Positions 56,192 through 64,000 of a stretch of DNA of 64,000 nucleotides are shown here, piece by piece. This stretch comes from Gerris lacustris (lineage: Eukaryota; Arthropoda; Insecta; Hemiptera; Gerridae). The translations under genes and the position numbers were made by a program. The notes under the pieces are model-generated. The model worked only from the letters and a program-made list of their open reading frames with translations, searched no databases and was not told the DNA's origin. How positions within the stretch are numbered: the first letter of the stretch is position 1; each line of letters opens with the position of its first letter. The stretch spans positions 52,950,024 through 53,014,023 of the forward strand of contig OX578285.1 of assembly GCA_951217055.1 (NCBI GenBank), in the 5' to 3' direction.

Positions 56192-59100
56192 CTAAAAAAT
56201 AAAAAACAAAGTCTAAACATTAAAACAAGTACATAATAGTTATATACGAGAATACTTAATTGTCGAATAAGTTAGTTTTTGAGGCGAAGCGAAAGGATCC
56301 ATGGTCCCTAAATCCCGAGGCGAAACCGAGGGAATAACGCTAATTAGCTCTAGAGGCGCAGCCAAGGGAGATAATTATCGCAAGGGGGAATTAAAGCACT
56401 TTACTCCCGAGGTACATACAATATTTTTATCTCCAGTATAGAGAGAAAAAAAATGCATCTTCATCAATTGCACAGTTTTATTTATTATTTTATTGAATAA
56501 CAACAATTTTTAGCACTTTTAATAGCAGATATAAGAGATTCAATATTAAAAACAAATAAGAATTGCAATTAAACTCAAAAAGAAGGTTATTTAGATGCAG
56601 ATTTAAATAATGATTTGCGCAAATTACAAATAAGGTCGAAAAAGCAGTGTCGCCAACCTGATTTCAACAACTTCACTACATTAGCCATACATTCTCTATC
56701 ATTTATAAAATAATTAGGTTGGCAATCCTTCTTTTTCTCCCTGGTTTTACTTTATCTCCCTACTTTTACTTTTTCTCCCTACTTTTTGAGTTCAGGAAAG
56801 TAAAGACTTACTTTAGTCCCTCTAAACTAATCCAAAATCATAACTTTATCTCCCTACTGGAGATAAAAATCATTTATAAAATAGCATTTTACAGGTATTG
56901 TTGATATTTCACAAATAGATAAAACATAAGCTTTAATTCTGCACCGTAACCGTATTAATGTGCATTTTGCACATTTAGTAAGTAATAACCAGCCATAGCT
57001 GCTGAAGCGGAAGGGGGGAAAAAAATAAATAAAAAAAAAATAACTAGAGATGGTCAAATTATTTTTGTAATTGATTATTTCTGATCGAATTAAATCTAAT
57101 CATTTGATTATCAAAACTATTGGAATCTTAATTTATCTTTGAACAAAAATATGTCTTTTATAATTTAATTTTGACTTAATCATTAATCGATTGGTAATGG
57201 AAAAAATTAAGCAAGATATAAACAAAACAATTACAGAATATAGGTAAAAGTGTAAATGATCTCAGAGATTGAATTAAAATACTAAACCAAGATGAACTGT
57301 TATGGATAGATAAATTTGAGTTTTCCATTAAATTTGAATAAAGTTACAACTTAAAGACACACACAATGAGAGGATTCATCGTGCTTCACTAAAAGGTCAT
57401 ATTTGAAAAATTGTAAATATAAAGTATAATAATCTCTGCATAATTTAAATTATATCTTACCATTGCAACGATACACCATATCAGCCCATATAACCATTTC
57501 TTGAGAAAAACAGAACACTCCAAGCCTGCCTCCTCTAAGAGTACCGTCAAAGACGTTACCGGAATCTGCTATAAGGTTTTCTCCTTCGAAAATTCGTAAT
57601 CTGATAAGTGATATTCGTGGTCTATGTATCAGTAACCAGCGGTAGGCAACCCTATCCTTCCATCCAACTGTATTAGGATCTTTCCACAACAGTTTCACCT
57701 ACAGTCAAATTGAAAAAAATAAATCAAATTAGATTACTTCCAATAGGTCCGACGCCACTTGCCTGGTGCATATGTTTTGTTTTTTTCTTATAATGAAATA
57801 CATTTCAGAAATAATGAAAAAAGTTCAGAATAATGGTATGGATAATAAGATAAGTTCAAGTGTGAATATTGTACAGCGTCTGACCGAAATGTGGTTTCAA
57901 GCCTTTATTAATTTATTAAATACAATAAATATTCCATGTCAAACAATAAAGCCTCCCAAACTTTCAATTACAAATCATTACCTTCATGGTAATTTGTCAT
58001 TAAAGGAAATAATTTTCTTTAGTAAAATGTTATTTTAAAATTTATAAAACTTGTATAAAATAATATATAACAATTAAACTAAGATAACAAAACATGAATT
58101 AACTAGAAAAAACGAAAAAAAAAAAAAAAAAAATGTCTGTTATCATCAGTCTAGTTGTTATGGCAAATAGACTGTGATAACAGACATGTTTTTTCTGGTT
58201 AATTAAGTTAATTTATGTTTTGTTATCTTTGTTTAATTGTTATATATTATGTTTTACAAATTTTAAAATAATAATATTACAATTTTTCCTTTAATGACAA
58301 ATTACCATGTAGGTAATGATTTGTAATTAAAAGTTTGGGAGGTTTTATTGTTTGACATGGAATATTTATTGTATTTAATCAGGAACCGTATGAGGCTTGA
58401 AGATGACCTAAGAGAAGGTCGAAATATAGCTAGGATGTATTAAAGCAGTTTTAATATTTATTATCCCTATTTGACCTATTTCAAAAACCAAATTTTTTCA
58501 AATTAATAAAAAGGGATCACTATAGTCAGAATCATTAAATAAAAAAATAAATAATGATTATTATCATAATTCTTATATTATGTTCCATGTTAACGCAACC
58601 TTTTTGTAAACCTAATAATGGTACATTCATTTTTAAGGAGGTACATTCCAGGACTGTAAGGAATTAGGTGTTTCTCAATGGAGGACACTTCTGAGTAGAA
58701 TACACAATTCATACCCCATGTGCAACATGGAAGTGTGTCTGTATAGCAAATAAAATAATTTAAAAAAAAATTATCTGAAGGTAGGTGATTTAAAAATGAT
58801 AAAATAAATTAATTGCTTACCTGCTCAGGGGTATCACCAGTGTGCCAAAGCGAATTCCTTAGCATTTGTCCTGGCCCAGTTTCTGAATTTACTAGTTTTA
58901 GCTGAATTCCAGGTTCTGCTACGGCTCTAAATGGGTCAGCTTTCCAATATGTTTGGCTATGCTTTTTCCACATTACAGTATAAAATTTGTGATTGTTTTG
59001 ATAACTGGAGAAAAAAAAAAAATCATATTATAATGGTATATAAGAAAACCACTCATTGACATAAAAGATGAACATTTTTACAATATTCACAAATGTAAAA

Positions 59101-62100
59101 TTTAATGCATATACATACTTATATTTCATATTACTTATCATAAAATATTTAAATTAAAATCACACATCAAAATCATTTCTAAATAAGTAAACAACCTGAA
59201 AATAAAGCCGACATAATCATCATCCTTTTCAACATCAATGAAAAATGTACCTTCAAAATCCACTCCTCCGAAAGTATCATATCCTAAAAAAATATTTCAA
59301 GCATTAAGTACATTAAGTTGGCTAGTTTTAATGAATAAGTAAATGTAAAAAGAGGTAGTTAAAATATGATAAACAATTAAATAAATAATTGAGTAAACCA
59401 GTAAAAATGTGAAATTGACATTTTTAACAAAAAAAAAAAAAGACATTTTTAAACCTATCCCTATCATTTTTAAAATTTTAAGTGGAGTTTAATAAAAAAA
59501 AATGTAACTACAGTAGAACTAGTCCACAGGCCACCATAAGAAGTGAGTCGCTGATTGATAAAGTTTTCTTACCTTATGGAATCGCTTATTTATGCCGTGT
59601 CCACCGATGAATTGGGTATATGGCAACTGGGGGCTGGGCCATTTCTTTTTTGTTGACATGCAAAACTTGCCCTTCTGTGGGAACATTGAAAAGAGATAGA
59701 TAAACTTTTGATTTTCACAGGATCGTTTAATTAAATTATTTCAAAAACAGTGGTACACGTGGCCACCGATAAGAGTGGGCCGTTCGGGGTGGCCACCGCC
59801 CCAAACATATCGCTCTGCGAGGACGTTGAAAAGAAAACGGCCCACTCGTATCGGTGGCCACGTGTACCACTGTTTTTGAAATAATTTAATTAAACGATCC
59901 TGTGAAAATCAAAAGTTTATCTTTCTCTTTTCAATGTTCCCGCAGAAGGGCAAGTTTGGCATGTCAACAAAAAAGAAATGGCCCAGCCCCCAGTTGCCAT
60001 ATACCCAATTCATCGGTGGACACGGCATAAATAAGCGATTCCATAAGGTAAGAAAACTTTATCAATCAGCGACTCACTTCTTATGGTGGCCTGTGGACTA
60101 AACCTCTTTAATGCAAACTAATTGGGACTGGGAGTGGATCGGATTACCAAATGTGATGTCTTTAAATCGTATTAATGGACATTGTGTACGGTAAAAAGGA
60201 TATATTATTATTAGAATAAAAAGTCCATTACCTGTAAATAATACTATATTATCAGTTGTAATATTTATTAGAAATTAATTACAAAAGTCCCTAATTTTCG
60301 GCGTCCAAAAAAATCCCTAAGTACCTCAGTGGCGTTTGGATTAGCGGATGTTCGGATTAACGAGGTTCTACTGTATAATTTTTTTTTGTATTTTCCATTT
60401 TTTTTTTAAACATTATTTATATATTAAAATGAGGCGAAAAATTATGAGGATCAATTTTACATGTGTTTCATTGATGGGTATTTTATACAGTTATGTATAT
60501 CTCGGTATGTACCGGTGATTGTATCTCTCTGTAATAATTGTTCTCTTAAGAATATTGAACTATATTCTATGTAGAAGTGTTTATTGACACCACCTGAGAG
60601 GGCAGATAGATAGGGTATCCTTATTTCCAAGAGATAAAACTGGGACTCATAGTTTGGGAGTGATCCTCCCTCCTTCACTCTCAAAAAACAAATATGTATT
60701 ACTATTTAAAATAATAAAGAAAATTTTATAAAAATCTCAGCCTAAACAACTTTCCAAGTAACAACTACTGTCAAAACATATTAGTTACAAGTTAATGTTA
60801 AATGTTACTATTGTATTAAGAAGCATTTAACATGCATTTTTAGTTCATTCAGTTATCACAAATAATGTTACACATCTATTTGTTATTTTCATAATCGAAA
60901 AATGCGCTGGAAACAGAATAGTAAATTATAGTTCGTATTTTAAGAGATTCAATGAAAAATAAAATAAAATAAAAATATGTTCCAAGTAGAACAGGCATAC
61001 CAAACAGATTTTCAAAATTGCCGCAATTCCGCGAAGAATCAACCATAACCACATAGCTATGTGTAGCACATAGCTTCCTCACATCCTATGACGTACTTTA
61101 TAGATGTTATGCTTTTTTACAACCGTATTGTCAAATTTATTGTATTGTTTATTTAAATTTCCCATTTTCTTAAATGTGTTAAAAAATTTGTTTTGATCTT
61201 TACCTAAATAAAAATTTTAATTTAGCAAAATTTAATAAGCGGAGACGGTTGAAATTAATCTTGAGCTTCTGCAAGCTAATTTCAACCCACCATCCAAAGT
61301 TCATAAACATCAGATGAGTACTTTTGAAGATATAGGTGTAAATAAATGTATGTTTGTGGGCATGTGGAAGAGAAAAAAATGGGCATAGAAGCTTGAAACT
61401 TCTGCTCCCCAGTTTTTTGGATGTCACTCCTAAGTATAGAGCTAAAATTAATTTTTTGATTTCGCCTCAGGGTATGATTTTTTAAGAAAATGAATGTTAA
61501 ATTGCAATATATACTGAATAATACAGTATAATACCAAAGAAAGTATAAAAAAATCTTAGATTTTCAATTCCTTGTATCTATAAACAATATATTTGAACAA
61601 TATTTTCGTTATTACTTTGTTTTTTATACTTTACTTACCTTTGCAACATAAATTATCGGAATATGGGTTTTATTTGCTTTTTTTTTCAACAAAATTATAA
61701 ATATTTTCAACTTCTCCATTGAAAACCAGGACATTTTGGCGTCCCGAACATTTTTTTTCGGGACAGGATTAAACCGGGACAATTCCGGAAAAACCAGGAC
61801 ACCTAGGTGCCCTACAGGTAGAGCACCAGCCGGAAGAAGGAAAGTGTTTCGAAATTCACGCCTGCTTACTGAAATCGAGAAAGCATTTGACAGAGTGCAA
61901 TTGCATGAATTATGGAAAGTCCTCAGGAAACGGGGAGTACAGGAGAATACAGAGTTTTTGTAGTATCTGTAGGAATATTATAAAAACAGAAAACACGACA
62001 ACAGAGGAATTCCTCACCACATACGGTGTCTAGCACGGCGATATCCTCAGTCCTTATACCTGTGAATCATTCTTATGGATAATATAATCACACTTTCCAT

Positions 62101-62368
62101 GCTTTTTGGTTATAGTAGTTGTTAACAGGAATGGACAGATAAGGAGATTTTTCAAACTAAAAAGCTAACTTTTTGAAGTTCGTGATAGAAAATTTATTGT
62201 AGACAGGTAAACATTTAGATTTTAGCTTTAAAACAATGGTACTTACCTACTGCTAGGCCAGGATCAGAGTTTAGAGTTTGAACAATTTCAGCTCCTCTAT
62301 TGTATATAACCCAATGGGGGTCAGTTTGTGATTCTCCTTCAGGATCTAGCATCACAGTTTGAAAGGTC
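56097..62368 (-). CDS. Tsp: Thrombospondin, 3' part of the gene (TSP C-terminal domain, five exons)
   Basis: Joining 62368-62247, 59283-59196, 59004-58821, 57698-57461 and 56191-56097 on the - strand gives 727 nt in one frame ending in TAA, encoding the last 241 residues. Thrombospondins are secreted, oligomeric, calcium-binding extracellular-matrix glycoproteins; in insects they act at muscle-tendon attachment through integrins. The C-terminal lectin-like domain is nearly complete: [88 protein letters not shown] and [17 protein letters not shown] favours the COMP-like pentameric subgroup. The EGF and calcium (type III) repeats must lie beyond 64000. Every junction is GT/AG and phases agree. 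Its introns carry several foldback elements. Confidence 0.95.
56275..56875 (+). mobile_element. Second copy of the CGAGGCG-module element, in the last thrombospondin intron
   Basis: GAGGCGAAGCGAAAGGA, CCCGAGGCGAAACCGAGGGA and AGAGGCGCAGCCAAGGGA at the left, and repeated TACTTTTACTTTTTCTCCC at the right, in the order seen at 18655-19640. ATCTCCAGTA and TACTGGAGAT form inverted ends of the inner part. Confidence 0.55.
57461..57698 (-). CDS. Tsp: Thrombospondin exon D
   Basis: The acceptor TTGACTGTAG is followed by [20 protein letters not shown], and later [13 protein letters not shown] and YRCN. The donor is ATG|GTAAGA. Confidence 0.95.
57915..58378. mobile_element. Large snapback (~210-235-bp arms) in a thrombospondin intron
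   Basis: ATTCCATGTCAAACAATAAA, CATTACCTTCATGGTAATTT and GATAACAAAACAT are mirrored on the right. The centre (58134-58186) is itself a stem, TGTCTGTTATCA and TGATAACAGACA. An A-run at ~58115-58132 in the left arm has no full match. It ends ~20 bp before a hammerhead-like motif. Confidence 0.9.
58397..58424 (+). ncRNA. Hammerhead-like motif, copy 2
   Basis: TTGAAGA (C changed to T relative to CUGANGA), extra T, stem GACCT/AGGTC, then GAAA and TAT. Loss of the core C suggests an inactive copy. It lies in a thrombospondin intron, antisense to the gene. Confidence 0.35.
58821..59004 (-). CDS. Tsp: Thrombospondin exon C
   Basis: The acceptor TTTTCTCCAG is followed by [20 protein letters not shown] and ends [10 protein letters not shown]. 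The donor is CAG|GTAAGC. Phase 0 with exon D. Confidence 0.95.
59196..59283 (-). CDS. Tsp: Thrombospondin exon B
   Basis: The acceptor ATTTTTTTAG is followed by the rest of G, then [20 protein letters not shown] and DDYVGFIF. The donor is CAG|GTTGTT, a weaker consensus but supported by frame and homology. Confidence 0.92.
59511..60373. mobile_element. Tigger-type MITE interrupted by a palindrome
   Basis: The left end CAGTAGAAC (59511) continues after the insertion as AACCTCTTTAATGC. The right end is AACGAGGTTCTACTG (to 60373). TA flanks both sides (59509-59510 and 60374-60375). Without the insertion it would be ~279 bp. Confidence 0.9.
59520..60100. mobile_element. Near-perfect palindromic element, 262-bp arms, 3-bp target duplication
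   Basis: Arms 59521-59782 and 59838-60099 are equal in length and differ at only a few positions; the loop is 55 bp. The ends read TAGTCCACAGGCC and GGCCTGTGGACTA. The host Tigger sequence shows AAC on both sides (59517-59519 and 60101-60103), consistent with a 3-bp target duplication. No coding frame. The near-identity of the arms indicates a recent origin or active arm homogenisation. Confidence 0.93.
60376..61207. other. Thrombospondin intron A-B, unassigned part
   Basis: AT-rich. 60440-60690 loosely resembles the 53345/63425 repeat family (GGGTATCCTT, GGGAGTGATCCTCCC), but I could not align it with confidence. Confidence 0.35.
61208..61415 (-). repeat. Partial copy of the 5215-5660 inverted-repeat arm
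   Basis: TTTAGCAAAATTTAATAAG, GACGGTTGAAATTAATC, GTGTAAATAAATGTATGTTT and CATGTGGAAGAGAA match the left arm. It is cut off after GAAACTT. Confidence 0.8.
61730..62090 (+). pseudogene. Non-LTR reverse-transcriptase relic
   Basis: The + strand reads [20 protein letters not shown], then LRKRGVQE, and, after a frameshift, GDILSPYT and DNIIT. These correspond to the FIDLEKAFDRV and G..QGD.LSPYLF blocks of RT. The CGGGACA repeats just upstream (61740-61800) may be a separate small repeat. It sits in a thrombospondin intron, antisense to the gene. Confidence 0.7.
62247..62368 (-). CDS. Tsp: Thrombospondin exon A (most 5' in window)
   Basis: The acceptor TTTGTTTTAG precedes the coding text [19 protein letters not shown] and ends in DPGLAV plus one base. 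The donor is TAG|GTAAGT. The codon for G is split with exon B. Confidence 0.93.
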
Positions 62369-62464
62369 CTAAAACAAATGATATAGACTAACTATAGAAA
62401 AGTCTTTAGAAAGAATAAAGGATGTCTGGACAACATTTTTGTTCTTAACTCTCTTGTTCAAGTA

Positions 62465-63425
62465 CAACTTCGGCTCCCCAAACCCAAATTATATGCAGCA
62501 TTTATCGACTTTCAGAGAGCTTATGATTCTGTGCCACATAGCAAACTCTGGTTTAAGCTCTTCACCCAGGGCATTAGCACTAAAATCATAAGAATTTTGA
62601 AAAAGATATATGACCATGCAGCCACAAATTTGAAGTGCAAAGGGTCCTCTTTTAAGGAATATGAAATTACAAAAAAGCCTATATTATTTGCCCTGTAGTT
62701 ATCTGACATAGAGGACTATATGAGATCTCGGGGGTGTTCAGGAGTTAACAGATATGATATTCTTGCCTACGCTGATGATCTCATCATTTTTTCAGACACA
62801 TACATCAATCTTAGCAAAGCTTTGAGGGTTTTGGAAAGCTTCTGTCAAGAGAATGGTCTAATAGCCAAGGTCAACTAATCAAAAATAATTATTTTTCACA
62901 AGGGTCGAATTGGTCAAACAAATAAAATTTATTGCAACTCTGAAAGATGCAGGTTATATATAAGTAAAGCTATGTAGGTGTGACATTTTCCTCTTTGGAC
63001 AAATTTTATGAAACTGAAAAAACCTTTGTAACAAAAGCTAACATTGCAGCGGGTACATCTAAATCAATTTTTTGCAGAAGTAAGTGTGAGGACTGGAAAG
63101 TTATAAATAAGTTATTTACTGTGACCTGATCTGGGGAATTCACTATATCCCACTTCTTATGATTTCTTCCAAGTTGGATTCTTCAAAAAAAATGATATGC
63201 TCCCAATCATATGGTAAGACTGGAATCTGGTAGACTCTCTATCTCTCATAATTTACTTAAATCCACTCTTAGCTGGCTCCCAAAAGTTTTGAATTTGGAG
63301 GAGGAAAGACTCCCAAAAAAACTCTTTCTTATTCTCCTTCAGAGAGATAGAACCTTTAATAATAAGAGACTCAAATGGGTCACAAGCCTAAAAACAGGTT
63401 TCTTTCTTGGGAGTCACAGCAAATA
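62465..63425 (+). pseudogene. Non-LTR retrotransposon RT relic with YADD box
   Basis: The + strand reads LYAAFIDFQRAYDSVPHSKL, GISTKIIRILKKIYDHA, and YDILAYADDLIIFSD with the catalytic YADD, then VLESFCQENGL. A last open piece from 63211 (SISHNLLKSTLSWLPKVLNL) fits the C-terminus of the same pol. Several stops break it. It lies in the next upstream thrombospondin intron. Confidence 0.85.
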
Positions 63426-63650
63426 ATTATTTTTCACTTTTTCCAGAGTTTTTTGGAAGTAGAGCTGCAGGGTATGATATTTCTGAACATGTATGCCAAA
63501 TTTTGTCAAAATCGGTCCAGTGTATGAACAGACGACAGACAGACATTTTTTAAAAACCACTTTTTTGAACTCTGGGGACCTCAAAACGTGTAAATCCATC
63601 ATCCATCAAAATCGAATTTTCGCACCATCACAATACTTTCTCTTTTTATG
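63425..63650 (-). repeat. Inverted copy of the 53345-53575 repeat
   Basis: TGCCAAATTTTGTCAAAATC, AGACGACAGACAGACATTTT and CCATCACAATACTTTCTC match the other copy in inverse orientation. Confidence 0.75.
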
Positions 63651-64000
63651 AGTAAGTAAAAAGAGGTAAAAATTATGCATATTATATGGGAGATTTTACA
63701 GTACTTACAAATCAAATAATAAGCCAACCTAAGAAAATTACTAAGTAGTTTTTTTTAGCATCACAAAAAGTAATTAATGATTCTAATATTTACAACTTAT
63801 TAGAAAATGACTATCACCAAAACCACAACAGTGTAAAAAAAAAATAAAGAAAATATTATAATAAAGAAAATATAATTAATCACAATTATATTTTCGCCCA
63901 TTTTTCCACAAATTTTGACTCTATTTATAAATTCTCTACAAGCACTTTGAATGTTGAGAATGCTCAAGGGGAATATTGACAATGATCTGTGTAATTCTTT
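63651..64000. other. Right edge, inside the thrombospondin gene by inference; no exon seen
   Basis: AT-rich. A further thrombospondin exon is expected beyond the edge. Confidence 0.4.

Noticed and set aside
59521..60099. Palindrome as a head-to-head assembly error
   Set aside because: The arms carry a few real differences, the loop is unique, and a 3-bp duplication of the interrupted Tigger sequence borders it precisely, as expected of a true insertion.
61740..61805. CGGGACA repeats as a regulatory cluster
   Set aside because: Only a few degenerate copies next to an RT relic; they are more simply part of a small repeat.

Overview
The window reads as nuclear DNA of an insect: AT-rich, with intron-containing host genes, long introns and a dense, layered load of transposable elements. 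Painless is known as an insect TRPA channel, which fits. I cannot place the species; a large-genome beetle or bug would fit, but that is inference.

Three host genes are supported. (1) painless, a TRPA-family cation channel, sits on the + strand as one uninterrupted coding exon (20151-22907) preceded by a clear 3' splice site, so it probably has an intron in its 5' UTR. (2) A Cks-type cyclin-dependent-kinase regulatory subunit (84 aa) is on the + strand in three coding exons (32700-32755, 40742-40869, 43632-43702). Its first intron is about 8 kb and holds three copies of an 815-bp transposon, an exact 2.1-kb tandem duplication and an 85-bp satellite. (3) The 3' end of a thrombospondin gene is on the - strand. 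Five exons between 62368 and 56097 encode the last 241 residues (TSP C-terminal domain); the 5' part lies beyond the right edge.

Layout: 1-4.1 kb, end of a Penelope-like element, a hammerhead-like motif and a ~300-bp tandem array. 4.3-9.4 kb, a foldback element, then a decayed hAT transposase between long inverted repeats, then a degenerate ~100-bp array. 9.4-13.2 kb, an unrecognised transposon-like zone with a large inverted repeat around a possible Crypton-like gene start. 13.8-17.3 kb, a hAT MITE and broken non-LTR retrotransposons. 17.3-19.7 kb, further repeats. 20-23 kb, painless. 23.8-31.9 kb, relics of BEL/Pao and Ty3/Gypsy elements, a foldback carrying a possible kinase exon, and several large inverted repeats. 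32.4-43.7 kb, Cks. 44-53.6 kb, nested MITEs, TA tracts and foldbacks. 56.1-62.4 kb, thrombospondin, with a near-perfect 262-bp-arm palindrome and a second large snapback in its introns. 62.4-64 kb, a non-LTR relic and a repeat copy.

The three host genes have no obvious functional link. The unifying theme is repeat biology: nested non-autonomous DNA transposons, repeated use of inverted repeats able to form long hairpins in nascent RNA, and recurring hammerhead-like motifs of Penelope type. Splice sites were placed by eye from GT/AG consensus plus reading-frame continuity; no alignment or search was run.
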